Source: a virus. From it: 64,000 nt of DNA. The notes below the pieces were generated by a model. The model ran no database searches, was not told the DNA's origin, and worked only from the letters and a program-made list of their open reading frames with translations. Numbering within the stretch: position 1 is the stretch's first letter; the number at the start of each line of letters is the position of its first letter. The stretch is taken from positions 1 to 64,000 of IMG/VR virus record IMGVR_UViG_3300049482_000116. One strand, 5' to 3'. Positions 13,827 to 23,140 of the stretch are shown here, piece after piece. The position numbers were made by a program, and so were the translations under genes.

Positions 13827-14390
13827 TTGGCAGCAAAAAAACCAGCATTTATAACAGGCGCAAACGCTAAGATCAAGGTCGGAGGCAAAACATTTGCTTA
13901 TGCTTCTGATGTTTCGTATCAAGTAGCAGTAGATACTGTGCCGATCGAGACAATGGGTCGTTACGAGGCAGTAACAAACGAACCAGTAAACTACTCAGTC
14001 GCAGGAAGTCTAAGTGTAGTTCGCTATACTCAAATTGCTAAAGATAACAGCATGCCAGGGGTTAATATCGGCGGTAACGGTCTTGGTAAAGTTGATTTCA
14101 CTACCGGTGGAAACGGCTCGCACCACATTAATCCAGGTAACCTACTTCTTTCACAGACGTGGGACTTAGCTGTATTTCAAAAGACTCAAGCATCAGCAAC
14201 TGCTGGTGGAGATACCGCTGTAGTTACGGATTCAGTAGAATTCATTACTATCAAAGATTGCCGTTTCACTCGTAAGAGTGCTGGTATCAACAAGCGTGGC
14301 ATCCTAGTAGATCAGCTTGCTTTCGTTGGTATTCTTGCTGATGATGAGTCTTTCGATTCTTCGAACTCCGGCGATATCGACCTTAGCTAA
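13827..14390 (+). CDS. Tail tube protein, paralogue 1, 187 aa (TTG start)
   Basis: The best start is TTG 13827, because AAGGAG lies 6 nt upstream; a TTG 30 nt earlier has no such site. The N-terminal segment ANAKIKVGGKTFAYASDVSY is repeated in the next two genes. The strands VNYSVAGSLSVVRY and the late segment FITIKDCRFT fit the tube fold of contractile tails. It is likely the major tube subunit or one of its end-capping variants. It sits between sheath and tape measure, as expected. Confidence 0.7.
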   Translation: MAAKKPAFITGANAKIKVGGKTFAYASDVSYQVAVDTVPIETMGRYEAVTNEPVNYSVAGSLSVVRYTQIAKDNSMPGVNIGGNGLGKVDFTTGGNGSHHINPGNLLLSQTWDLAVFQKTQASATAGGDTAVVTDSVEFITIKDCRFTRKSAGINKRGILVDQLAFVGILADDESFDSSNSGDIDLS

Positions 14391-14412
14391 TAGTTATTAA
14401 AGGAAGGTACAG

Positions 14413-15093
14413 ATGGCTGGTATCAGGCCGTTCTTTGTAAACGGAAGTAACGCCAAGATCAAGCTTAACGGAAAGACTCTAGCTTTCTGTACCGACCTCT
14501 CTTACTCGATTTCTATCCTTACTCAAACGCCTAAAGTATTGGGTATGTACGAAGGTTCTTCTGTAGAACCCCTTGGTTATTCTGTTACTGGTAGTTTTAC
14601 AGTAGTTCGCTATGTAAAAGATATTGGTGGAGCAGTTGGCGGTAAGCGTCCGCAAGGCGTTGCTGAAAACGACGCAGGCAATGGTGTAGGCAACTGGGGC
14701 TCAGTCTGGGGCGGCAAACTTGGTGACTTCTTAAACCGAAGCGGTGCGCTTGATCCAAGTAGATTCTCAAATGGTACAACGTTTGATATTCAGGTCTATC
14801 AGAAGGTAGATACACGCGGTGGAAACATTCAAGGCGCAGGTGATGCCGGTGTAGTTAGCGGAATAGCTTCGCTTCTTCAAGGTAGTACCAATTCAGGACC
14901 AGAGGGTGGTTCACAGGCTAACGTAGATTTTGTGGGAATAGCGAACATTCGCAACTGCAGGATCACACAAGCTGATTTTAGTATAAGCAAGAGAGGCGCT
15001 GCCATGCAGCGATTCAACTTCACAGCTCTTTATGTTGATGAAGATTCTTTTACTGCTGATTTTTCTGGTCAAGGACAGCATTTTTCGGGATAA
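14413..15093 (+). CDS. Tail tube protein, paralogue 2, 226 aa
   Basis: AAGGAAGG precedes ATG 14413. The product aligns with paralogue 1: SNAKIKLNGKTLAFCTDLSY, then YSVTGSFTVVRY, then IANIRNCRITQADFSISKRG against FITIKDCRFTRKSAG. A Gly/Asn-rich insertion of about 40 residues around GNGVGNWGSVWGG lengthens it. One of the three paralogues is expected to build the tube; the others may cap it or join it to the baseplate or neck. Confidence 0.7.
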   Translation: MAGIRPFFVNGSNAKIKLNGKTLAFCTDLSYSISILTQTPKVLGMYEGSSVEPLGYSVTGSFTVVRYVKDIGGAVGGKRPQGVAENDAGNGVGNWGSVWGGKLGDFLNRSGALDPSRFSNGTTFDIQVYQKVDTRGGNIQGAGDAGVVSGIASLLQGSTNSGPEGGSQANVDFVGIANIRNCRITQADFSISKRGAAMQRFNFTALYVDEDSFTADFSGQGQHFSG

Positions 15094-15096
15094 ACA

Positions 15097-15738
15097 ATGT
15101 CAAACGGGTTTAACAATCGTCCAAACATACCTCAGAGTTTACTAGACAACGCCGCTAGTAATTTCTCTGGAATTTTATCTACTCGACCATCTGCTAAATA
15201 TTCTAGTGGAGCTCGCACGATCTTAAAGATAAACGGCAAGATTGTAGGTTTCGCATTCGCAGTGAGTTGGAGAATTAGTACAACGTACGCCGAAATCAAT
15301 ACTGTTGACGACCCTCTTCCTAACGAGTTCGTTCCTCAGCGTCTTGCAGTTGAAGGCTCTATATCTGCCTTACATATCCCAGGTATATCAGCTACTACTG
15401 AGAACTGGCAACCAGATGTTCTATCATTTTTATTTGGACAGTATATTCAGATAGAAGTTCGTGATTCTAGCGATAACCTACTTTTCCTAACTAGAAAAGC
15501 TGTTATCGTGTCTAGAACTGAAGATGTTAAAGTTGATCAGCTTTCAAGTGTAACGCTTCAATTTAAGGCTATCGGTTGGAGAGATGAAAAGACCCCTGAG
15601 TATCCAGATGGCATAACTAGTGCTTCACCTGACTCAAATTCTCAACTTAAGGGTACAACTCTACCTGCTCGCTTAGAGCGATCTGCAGAAGATATAGCTA
15701 ATGACCCAGTTAACACAATCAAGAACCTTATAGGTTAA
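15097..15738 (+). CDS. Tail tube-like protein, paralogue 3, 213 aa
   Basis: The gene starts 3 nt after paralogue 2 ends. The shared region is ARTILKINGKIVGFAFAVSW, then LAVEGSISALHI and a later strand VTLQFKAIGW. It is the most divergent copy, with a different N-terminus (MSNGFNNRPNIPQS) and a C-terminal tail. It may be a tube initiator or terminator; which one cannot be told from sequence. Confidence 0.6.
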   Translation: MSNGFNNRPNIPQSLLDNAASNFSGILSTRPSAKYSSGARTILKINGKIVGFAFAVSWRISTTYAEINTVDDPLPNEFVPQRLAVEGSISALHIPGISATTENWQPDVLSFLFGQYIQIEVRDSSDNLLFLTRKAVIVSRTEDVKVDQLSSVTLQFKAIGWRDEKTPEYPDGITSASPDSNSQLKGTTLPARLERSAEDIANDPVNTIKNLIG

Positions 15739-15741
15739 TAG

Positions 15742-15749
15742 GTATAATA
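15742..15749 (+). promoter_or_regulatory. GTATAATA box before tail chaperone genes
   Basis: GTATAATA lies 22 nt before ATG 15772, with TGAGGAG as the ribosome site in between. Confidence 0.45.
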
Positions 15750-15771
15750 ACTTCTATATTGAGGAGCTATT

Positions 15772-16161
15772 ATGGACCTACCTAGTAAGGAATCTGCGTT
15801 TGATTTTGACCACACTGGAGTTGACACAAGTAAGAGATATGAAGGCCAGTTTAAGGTTCTATGTCTTCTAGACATGGGGCAAAAACATCGCCTTGAGTTA
15901 GAAAAAACTCGACTTCTTGGTAACTATCCTAATCCTACTGATGGACTAGCTGGAATATCAATCATTCTCGCAAATCTACGTATCAAGATTATTGATGCAC
16001 CAGAATGGTGGAAACAATCTAATGGCGGCTATGCTATTCAAGACGAAGATGCCTTAGTTGCTCTATACGATAAAGTTCTAGCAGCGGAGGCCGAATGGCG
16101 CAAACAGATGGTCGAGAAGGGCAAGAAGGCTCAAGCAGAAACAGCGACCCCTCAGTCGTAG
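15772..16161 (+). CDS. Tail assembly chaperone, first reading frame, 129 aa
   Basis: The gene lies just before the tape measure gene, the standard place for tail assembly chaperones. The product (MDLPSKESAFDFDHTG) has a compact alpha/beta domain (FKVLCLLDMGQKH, RIKIIDAPEWW) and ends in a charged Lys/Glu-rich helix. It overlaps the next frame by 67 nt. In many phages such a pair is joined by a programmed -1 frameshift; here the second frame would be reached by -1. It binds the tape measure during tail assembly and is not expected in the virion. Confidence 0.7.
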   Translation: MDLPSKESAFDFDHTGVDTSKRYEGQFKVLCLLDMGQKHRLELEKTRLLGNYPNPTDGLAGISIILANLRIKIIDAPEWWKQSNGGYAIQDEDALVALYDKVLAAEAEWRKQMVEKGKKAQAETATPQS

Positions 16162-16604
16162 ATGCTATAAAAGCAGTAGCAGCTCATAACGCCCGCGCTG
16201 ACCTTGATTCAGAAAAACAACTTACCTTATTTCTACAGAGCTGGTGGTCTCGTACCTATAATCGGCCTCTTAAGGATCCCTTATTACTTTCATATAGCCT
16301 AGAAGAGCTTCTTTATGAGTTCTACGACAAGATTGAGCGTAGGGCTGCTGAAGAAGAACGTTCTGAGTCGAATTCTGTTAAGATAGAAGAGGATAAAGAG
16401 AAGGCAGATCTTGATTGGGCTGAGCAGGAAGAAAAGAGGGAGCTTGAAGCCCTCAAGGCTAAAGCTTCCCAAGAAGAGAGCAAATCGACTCAAGATCCTA
16501 CTAAAGATCCTGCTAATATTAAGTGGATGCAAGAGCAGATGGAGCAGGGTAAGAAAATTTTTGGTGAATCTTTCGGTGATGACATCGAAGAGGACTTTGA
16601 GTAA
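16095..16604 (+). CDS. Tail assembly chaperone, second reading frame, 169 aa
   Basis: This frame is in the -1 register relative to the gene before it. It has its own ATG 16095 with GGAGG only 4 nt upstream, so independent initiation is possible. The first 22 residues from this ATG overlap the upstream gene; the rest is a helical domain (LFLQSWWSRTYNRP, LLYEFYDKIERR) with an acidic C-terminus. I see no canonical X-XXY-YYZ slippery heptamer in the region where both frames are open. Either fusion by a weak slip or a separate protein is possible. Confidence 0.65.
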   Translation: MAQTDGREGQEGSSRNSDPSVVDAIKAVAAHNARADLDSEKQLTLFLQSWWSRTYNRPLKDPLLLSYSLEELLYEFYDKIERRAAEEERSESNSVKIEEDKEKADLDWAEQEEKRELEALKAKASQEESKSTQDPTKDPANIKWMQEQMEQGKKIFGESFGDDIEEDFE

Positions 16605-16609
16605 GACAG

Positions 16610-19486
16610 ATGGCGAACGATCAAAACAAATCTAATAAAGGCCCAATGAACTCGTTGGGCGATTCAGGTTTTAGCGACATCGAAAATATCGGTCGCAGAG
16701 CTGGTCGACATACAGCTGAAGACATTGCTCAACGTGTACGAGTGTCTCAGGCTCGTAGCAACATTACTACATATGAAGCAGGGCTTCAGGCTGGACCTTC
16801 TGACGAGATCGCCTCTCTTATCGGTCGTCATCTAGCAAATGAACGTAAAACAGTTAATTCACTTGAACCTAGAATTGAACTACGAGCTGAAACTCAGAGA
16901 CAGCGTTTTACTAATCTGACGCAAAGTGTAATTGAAAGAAATTTTGCTTCATCTTCAGTAAACGGGCAAGCATCTGAATTTGCACGTTCATCTACAGGAC
17001 AAAGACTTAGTCTTTCAATGATGAATACTCCTTACGACGATCTTGAAGCGCGTAGAAACGCTTCCATGAACCAGATCGGAATGTTAGGACAAAAGGCTAG
17101 TGGTATAGCAGAACAGTTATACAATGAGCGAGGCCAACAAGATCCTGCTAAGCTTCAGCAAATTCAACAGATATACGGTCAGCGCAACCGTATGGTCAAC
17201 ATGGTTGGTGGTATCGACGCTGCGCTTAGACATCAACGAGCACAAGGACTAGATCCTCAGAGTCGTCAAGACACATTGTTCAATGCTGGCCAAAGGGCCC
17301 AAGACACATTATTTAGAGCCGGAGTTTCGCAAGAACTTGCATCGGGTACAGGGGATCTTGGAGGCAAATCCGCTGGAGAACTTAAACAAAAAGAAATTCA
17401 ACTTGCTGGACAGCTAGTTGAAGCATTAGAAAAACTTAAGAACTCTGCAAACGCTTCAGCTGAAGAAGTCGATAAGATGAAAGAGGCTGCAAGTAAAACT
17501 GCAGAAGATTTAGAAAAAGTTAAAGAAGCCGTAGCTCAAGGTGGCGGCAGTGGCGGAGATAAATATACCAACGCCGGCAATGCACTTGCATTTGCTCAAG
17601 GGGCATTTGGAGCAGTAGGAAGCGGAATTCAGCAAATTGGCGTCAACCAACGCCTTGGACAGGTTAGTAATATTTCTGGTTATGCTTCCATTGAAAATCA
17701 AAAATATCAAACCTATAAAGCAGCTTCAGCTGGAGATGTCGCATCACAGTTACAGCTTGGACAATTTGGAGAAGCTGAAGCGTTTGGACGTCAACTAAGG
17801 AACGCAGCTAACACAGCTGTCGGCGCTCAAGTTGCTGGCGGAGTAGCGCAGACTGCCGCTGGTGGAGTTCGCATAGCGTCTACACTGAATCCCGTAGAAA
17901 ATGCCATGTCTACTTCGCAGGCAATGGGTCAACGTCTTCAGGGAGCAGGTGAAGTTGTTCAAGGATTAGTGAATACCGCTGTTTCAGGTTCAGATCTTGC
18001 TAGGGATGTCAGTGGATCTAACGCTGCAATTTCTGGTGTCAATGCTCAGATGGAGGCTCGTAGACAGCTCTCTATGGTTTCTGCTACTCAACTACAAGGT
18101 TTTAGAGACTTTGGTGTAGGCATTAGTACCGCTGCAATCGGTATGGGTCGCCAAGGTGCGGGATTTACTGATCGCATGATTAGTAAAGACAACATGGAAT
18201 CTATGGTCAACTCGCGTATTAGCCCTGAACAGATGGCGCAGATGGCGCAGATGGGTGTTCAGCAGATCGGTTCGACGTTTAATGAATCTCAAATATTTTC
18301 TGCTCGCGGTCTTGAGCGTTCTGGCTTTGGAACAATGGGTGAGAACATGCAGCGCATGTCTACACTCGCATCTGCAGGAGCAAATAATCCTCAAGCGGGA
18401 TTAAGTTCTGTACTTGAGGCTGCATTTGGTAAATCACTCGATGGATCTAAAGTTCTAAACATGATGGTTGAGAACACGGGTACGATGGTTCAGCAATCTG
18501 CTGGTCGTGCAATGGGCTTAGATACTACTGCTGCTTCTGCTCAAATTCTTGCCGCAGGAGTAAACACTGCAGATCCTAATCAAGAGCACGCTATGCAGCG
18601 TGCTATGACTGCTGCTCAACGAATGGCTGAGATCGGTACAGACACCGGTGTTAATTTTGCTGCTATGTCAGCAACATCTAGAATATCTAAGATGACTGGT
18701 GCTGGTGGCGATGAGGCAATAATTTTACAACAACTCGATGATCAAACACTGCGTACAATGAAGCAGATGAAGCCAAATGAGTTAAAGAGTAAATTTCGCG
18801 ATATCGGAGTTGGAGTTGAAGAAGGTAAAGAAGGAGATATGGTTAATAACCTTATCAAGGCTCGCTTAGTTACTAATCTTCAAGCTGGTGGAGCTGGTCT
18901 AGCTCAAGGTATAAATGCTTCCCAACTTGCTGATTCACTTGTAAGCGGTAAACGTCTACAAGATTTACCTAATAATGAGCAGTTAGCAATTGGGCGAGCT
19001 GCACGTTTGGGCGGTTTTGGAGGAGCAGAAGAATTTATTAGATCTGCTACAGCTATTAATTCTGCTGAGCCTACTGCTGCAACTAAAAGCACTGTAGCAG
19101 ATAACATAGCAGGTAAAGGCGGATCTGATCAACAGAAGATGCTTGATGATATGCGTACACAAGGATTCAAACAGCTCTCGCAGGCTGCACTAGAAGCAAC
19201 TACTAATTTTAAGACCGCCGGTGAAGCACTAAAAGCTCTTGGACAACTAGCAAAACAAGTTGAAAATATTGGAGATACTGGAGGCGAAGGTAAGTTTAAG
19301 ACAGCTGCTTCAGATGCTGCTGGGTCGTTTGGTAAGAGTACAATGAAGTTTGAGAAATCTGTCGATGATTTTTCAAAAGCAATAGGTAGGTTAAATAGCA
19401 AGTCTGGATTAAGCGGAGCGGATGACTCTGACGGATTAATAGACAAGTTAAAAGCGGACAGTAGCAAAGTTAGTGCGCCTAGATAA
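16610..19486 (+). CDS. Tail tape measure protein, 958 aa
   Basis: This is a long, mostly helical, Ala/Gly/Gln/Met-rich protein with coiled-coil segments, for example EALEKLKNSANAS and DLEKVKEAVAQ. It follows the tail chaperones directly, as tape measures do. Repeated MAQMAQMG and GQRLQGAGE phrases are typical of such low-complexity rods. Tape measure length sets tail length; with the usual rule of about 0.15 nm per residue, 958 residues would give a tail near 140 nm (inference). No lysozyme or peptidase domain is evident. Confidence 0.75.
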   Translation: MANDQNKSNKGPMNSLGDSGFSDIENIGRRAGRHTAEDIAQRVRVSQARSNITTYEAGLQAGPSDEIASLIGRHLANERKTVNSLEPRIELRAETQRQRFTNLTQSVIERNFASSSVNGQASEFARSSTGQRLSLSMMNTPYDDLEARRNASMNQIGMLGQKASGIAEQLYNERGQQDPAKLQQIQQIYGQRNRMVNMVGGIDAALRHQRAQGLDPQSRQDTLFNAGQRAQDTLFRAGVSQELASGTGDLGGKSAGELKQKEIQLAGQLVEALEKLKNSANASAEEVDKMKEAASKTAEDLEKVKEAVAQGGGSGGDKYTNAGNALAFAQGAFGAVGSGIQQIGVNQRLGQVSNISGYASIENQKYQTYKAASAGDVASQLQLGQFGEAEAFGRQLRNAANTAVGAQVAGGVAQTAAGGVRIASTLNPVENAMSTSQAMGQRLQGAGEVVQGLVNTAVSGSDLARDVSGSNAAISGVNAQMEARRQLSMVSATQLQGFRDFGVGISTAAIGMGRQGAGFTDRMISKDNMESMVNSRISPEQMAQMAQMGVQQIGSTFNESQIFSARGLERSGFGTMGENMQRMSTLASAGANNPQAGLSSVLEAAFGKSLDGSKVLNMMVENTGTMVQQSAGRAMGLDTTAASAQILAAGVNTADPNQEHAMQRAMTAAQRMAEIGTDTGVNFAAMSATSRISKMTGAGGDEAIILQQLDDQTLRTMKQMKPNELKSKFRDIGVGVEEGKEGDMVNNLIKARLVTNLQAGGAGLAQGINASQLADSLVSGKRLQDLPNNEQLAIGRAARLGGFGGAEEFIRSATAINSAEPTAATKSTVADNIAGKGGSDQQKMLDDMRTQGFKQLSQAALEATTNFKTAGEALKALGQLAKQVENIGDTGGEGKFKTAASDAAGSFGKSTMKFEKSVDDFSKAIGRLNSKSGLSGADDSDGLIDKLKADSSKVSAPR

Positions 19487-19495
19487 GGAGTAGAT

Positions 19496-21187
19496 GTGGG
19501 TAAATTTAAAATTAAAACCCCTCATGCTGCTGTTATCGTCTGGAATTATGCCGACAGGGTCGGCAGTGAGGGTGTAGATAACTTAAACGATATCGAAGAA
19601 ACCATAATTTCTACCTTATCGTGCATATCGATTCAGACAGCAAAAACAAAGGGAAATCCAGCTGGAACCTTTCAACTTACTCTTGCTCCGTTTAAAAACT
19701 GGGTCTCAACTATTAACTCCGGTTCTTGGTGTGCTATCTTAATGTCTAATAAGAAAATTACACCAGATAGTCTTAAGAAAGCTGATCCATCTATGGTAAA
19801 AATGATCGGAAAAATTGAGACGGTCAGATGTCAAACTCAACAGGTTGGAGATACACGTCAGACTCGTTATTTAGTAACCGGAACAGACTGGGGACATATC
19901 TTTAACAATGTACTCTACGTTGATAATCTTTTAGCAGCTCAAAATGATCCAAAGCTTCAAGGTAATGGAGCTGCGGTAGCATTACGTAATGCTTTATTTG
20001 GTAAAGGTAATTCTCCACAAAGTTTTGCAGTTAAAGATAACTTAAGATCACTTTTAAACATCTTTGGAAATGATTTGTCTGGATTTACGGATGCACAAGA
20101 TGATATTAATCGTCTAGCTAAATCGACATACGACTTTGTTATGCCACAAGAGATGGTGAACTTCTTTAAGTTTGTTGGCCCTAATGGTTATCTAAGCCAA
20201 GAACTAGTTCTTACTAGAGTTTTAAACCTGCAAACAGGTAGACTATCTAGTGTAAATAAGTATGATAATAAGCCAGAAGCTTATGGGTTTATAAATCCAT
20301 TTTCACTTCAAGGTACAAACTCATTCTGGCAAATTCTACTAGATAACTCTAATCCTGCTTTAAATGAGATGTATAACGAGATTGAGTGGACCGATAAGGG
20401 TCCTGCTCTAACTCTTTATAATAGAATAAAGCCGTTTTCTTTCAAATCATCATCATCTGATCCTGGAGCTCGTAGTCTTCGCTCTATGTTTCAAAACATT
20501 AAGACTCATGTGATAGACGATTTTACTGTAATTTCTGTAAATGCTGGTACCAATTGGCGCGATAAATATAACTTCATTGAGATAAAACCTCAATTTCAAG
20601 ATTTTGATGTGATAGCTAACTGGTCCAAGCAAAAAACGCAGCAGAGCGACGAGGATGCTTTTTTACGCGAAGGATTTAGACCTCTTATAGTTGGCACCAA
20701 ACAGTTTCCAGTAAGTCCAGATAGTACGACACAGGCATTTAATGCTGATCTGCTTAGATCATGGTCTCTTCTGATGCGAGAATGGTATTTTGACACACAT
20801 AGGCTTCTTAATGGGACTATCGTAATGACTGGTACAACTGAATATATAGGGGTCGGCAATAATATTCGCTTTGATGCTGGACTTATAAACCCGACTCCAA
20901 ATATCAACAAGGCATCAAACGATGCTAAGAAAAATCAGTATATCTTAGCTCATGTCGAAAGTGTTAGTCACAGTTTTAGTGTAAGTGAAGATGGAGCGCG
21001 CCAGTATGAGACCACTATCCAGTTTGTTCGCGGAATCATCGTAAATCAAAACAATCAACTATTTGGAGAAGGTAAGTTAGATAAATACCCTAATAACGTT
21101 CCGCCAGAAGGTGATCGTAACCCAGTAAATGTTGTTTCTACCTCCGAAGAAGATGACCCTGATCCTCAAAAGGTATTTGGGGAGTAA
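19496..21187 (+). CDS. Baseplate hub protein, 563 aa (GTG start)
   Basis: GTG 19496 follows AAGGAG. The N-terminal half has hub-like beta domains: ISIQTAKTKGNPAGTFQLTL, then SGSWCAILMSNKK and KIETVRCQTQQVGDTRQ. This layout matches hub proteins of the gp27/gpD type that surround the spike. The C-terminal part includes RQYETTIQFVRGI. It precedes the spike gene, as in other contractile tails. The hub forms the channel at the tube tip. Confidence 0.7.
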   Translation: MGKFKIKTPHAAVIVWNYADRVGSEGVDNLNDIEETIISTLSCISIQTAKTKGNPAGTFQLTLAPFKNWVSTINSGSWCAILMSNKKITPDSLKKADPSMVKMIGKIETVRCQTQQVGDTRQTRYLVTGTDWGHIFNNVLYVDNLLAAQNDPKLQGNGAAVALRNALFGKGNSPQSFAVKDNLRSLLNIFGNDLSGFTDAQDDINRLAKSTYDFVMPQEMVNFFKFVGPNGYLSQELVLTRVLNLQTGRLSSVNKYDNKPEAYGFINPFSLQGTNSFWQILLDNSNPALNEMYNEIEWTDKGPALTLYNRIKPFSFKSSSSDPGARSLRSMFQNIKTHVIDDFTVISVNAGTNWRDKYNFIEIKPQFQDFDVIANWSKQKTQQSDEDAFLREGFRPLIVGTKQFPVSPDSTTQAFNADLLRSWSLLMREWYFDTHRLLNGTIVMTGTTEYIGVGNNIRFDAGLINPTPNINKASNDAKKNQYILAHVESVSHSFSVSEDGARQYETTIQFVRGIIVNQNNQLFGEGKLDKYPNNVPPEGDRNPVNVVSTSEEDDPDPQKVFGE

Positions 21188-21190
21188 TGT

Positions 21191-22198
21191 ATGGCAAACC
21201 CATTTGATATCATAAAAGATAGTAGTATTTGGCAGAATACAAATGATTTCTCTGCAGTCAACAAATCTGATCCTATGCTCAGGATAGGTGTGGTTAAGAA
21301 AGCTTCAAATGATGAGAAAACAGGTGAGCTTCGATATCTAGTTGAAGTACAGAACCATAATGATAAGATCGAACTAAACTGTAAGATGCTTCGCAGGTTC
21401 GGTGGAGTCTATAATTATGAAGACTTTATTTTAAGAGGCTACAAGTTTGACGACAAGCCAGATTCTGTTACAGCCTTTGAAGCTAAAGCCGGCGATGCTG
21501 TTCTAGTTGGCCTACTCAATGGTCAAGGTCGTGAAGGTATTATCTTGGGCGGTATCAACCATGCTGCTCGCAGTACAGCTATTAAGTCTACTGATGGACC
21601 ACAGTACGCCATGGAGTTCAACGGGGTTCTCACATCTATCAATAAGGATGGAGAGTACACGGTGACCTTTAGGGGTCAACCAACTAATATAGCTAAGCTA
21701 TCTGATCTACCTAACGCTAAGATAGCAGCTCCAACTTATAATACTAATATTGGCAGCAGTTTCTTCAAGTTCGATAAAACTGGTAGCTATGAACTCAGCG
21801 ATAATGCGAACAGCGACAAACAGTATCTTAAGATCGACAAGCCAGATGGTACGATTTCAATAGTGAGTGGCAAGATTTCATTAAAGCTGACTAAGGCATC
21901 AGAACTAGTGAATCTAAAGGCTAAAACTACTGATGTTGTCTCTGACGACAAGATTAGCATGAAAACCAAAGAGTTCCTGATCACCTCTGATACTAGGGCC
22001 TTTATAAAATCTCCAAAGGTTGCTATAGGTAAAGAAGGGGTTGAGTTGTTAGATCAACTAGCTAAGCTTGTTGAGGCCCTAGGTAAAGTTATGCCCATAT
22101 CGCCTGTAGGACCATGCACAACCCTGATGTCTTCTCCACAATGGCCCGGTGTAGAAGCAGTTAAAGCCAAGATCAAGGAGATTACCGGAACCTTCTAA
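21191..22198 (+). CDS. Baseplate spike (gpV/gp5-like, OB-fold), 335 aa
   Basis: GGGGAG precedes ATG 21191. The N-terminal domain (residues 25-135) looks like the OB-fold of spike proteins: LRYLVEVQNHNDKIELNCKM, then AGDAVLVGLLNGQGREG and IILGGI. It is followed by a beta-helix-like repeat region (ISLKLTKASELVNLKAKT) and a helical C-terminal end. No lysozyme domain is fused. The spike is expected to pierce the outer membrane. Confidence 0.7.
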   Translation: MANPFDIIKDSSIWQNTNDFSAVNKSDPMLRIGVVKKASNDEKTGELRYLVEVQNHNDKIELNCKMLRRFGGVYNYEDFILRGYKFDDKPDSVTAFEAKAGDAVLVGLLNGQGREGIILGGINHAARSTAIKSTDGPQYAMEFNGVLTSINKDGEYTVTFRGQPTNIAKLSDLPNAKIAAPTYNTNIGSSFFKFDKTGSYELSDNANSDKQYLKIDKPDGTISIVSGKISLKLTKASELVNLKAKTTDVVSDDKISMKTKEFLITSDTRAFIKSPKVAIGKEGVELLDQLAKLVEALGKVMPISPVGPCTTLMSSPQWPGVEAVKAKIKEITGTF

Positions 22199-22208
22199 CT
22201 TAGGTTGC

Positions 22209-22217
22209 GTTATAATT
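22209..22217 (+). promoter_or_regulatory. GTTATAATT box, leaderless baseplate gene
   Basis: TATAAT ends exactly 6 nt before ATG 22223, with no ribosome site. The transcript is predicted to start at the ATG. Confidence 0.5.
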
Positions 22218-22222
22218 AAAAA

Positions 22223-23140
22223 ATGGCATCAGATTCAATTAACGATATTTTTGGCAATGCAAAACCAAGCGGCTCTCAACCGCAGTTAAGCTTTCCCGAT
22301 ACAGGCCCAGATGGCTTGCCAGGGTACACTGTAATAAAAAGCAATTGGTTTACAGCAAAACCATACGGCTTTAAATTCACTCCGCGTACTGGTAAAGCTA
22401 TGACCATGTTTTTACCTATTGCACCAAGTAACTTAACTATAAGCACAGGTTTTGCAACAAGTGCTATTGCGACACTATATGGGACAGTAGAAGAGCATTC
22501 TCCGGTTCGTTATTATGATATAGCTATCGAAGGCACTACAGGCATGGCGCCTAAGTTTGTGGACGTAGACCAGAAAGAGCAAAATCTTGGTCGATCCACC
22601 TACCCTGTGTCTCAGTCATTGGCAGGAGCGGCGAGTGGTGGTTTCTTCTCTAAAACTTTAAGCTTAATCGATAAGATCAGAAATACTGCTTCAGAAATTG
22701 CAAGTGGTACACCAGTACCTAAGACTGGCGTCTATGTTAATCAAACAGGGTATGTTGCATTCCATAATCTTTATCGTTTTTTATTAAAATATAAACAAGA
22801 CGTTTCATCTGATGCTGACTCTACAGTTAAACGTAGTGAGCACCCATTGACATTTTTTAACTACAAAGATAACAATCAGTACGATGTAGTTGTTAGAGGT
22901 TTCACTCTTCGCCGATCAGCCGACAATCCTATGCTTTATAACTATTCCATTCAACTGCGCGGATACAATTTACGCAGCGTAAGTGACGAAGCCAAGGATT
23001 TAACTGCAGATCGCTTAAAATTACTTGGACTTGACGGCGTAGATGGCTCATCGTTTCTAGCAAAGATCAAGGGTACTTCAAATAAAGTTAAAGGTATTCT
23101 AGGACCTTTAGGTGCTGGTATAAATATATTAGGTAGATAA
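22223..23140 (+). CDS. Baseplate/tail protein, 305 aa
   Basis: The product starts MASDSINDIFGNAKP. It has a beta-rich body: FLPIAPSNLTISTGFATS, then TGYVAFHNLYRFLLKYKQD and YDVVVRGFTLRRS. Phrases like APSNLTI are seen in baseplate hub-associated proteins that hold LysM-type partners. It overlaps the next gene's ATG by one base. The gene lies between spike and gp25-like wedge, so an inner baseplate or hub-cap role is likely. The family is not named with certainty. Confidence 0.55.
   Translation: MASDSINDIFGNAKPSGSQPQLSFPDTGPDGLPGYTVIKSNWFTAKPYGFKFTPRTGKAMTMFLPIAPSNLTISTGFATSAIATLYGTVEEHSPVRYYDIAIEGTTGMAPKFVDVDQKEQNLGRSTYPVSQSLAGAASGGFFSKTLSLIDKIRNTASEIASGTPVPKTGVYVNQTGYVAFHNLYRFLLKYKQDVSSDADSTVKRSEHPLTFFNYKDNNQYDVVVRGFTLRRSADNPMLYNYSIQLRGYNLRSVSDEAKDLTADRLKLLGLDGVDGSSFLAKIKGTSNKVKGILGPLGAGINILGR

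Noticed and set aside
16104-16140. Classical slippery heptamer for the tail chaperone frameshift
   Set aside because: GGGCAAG and CAAGAAG are in phase but do not allow good re-pairing in the -1 frame, so I did not call a frameshift site.
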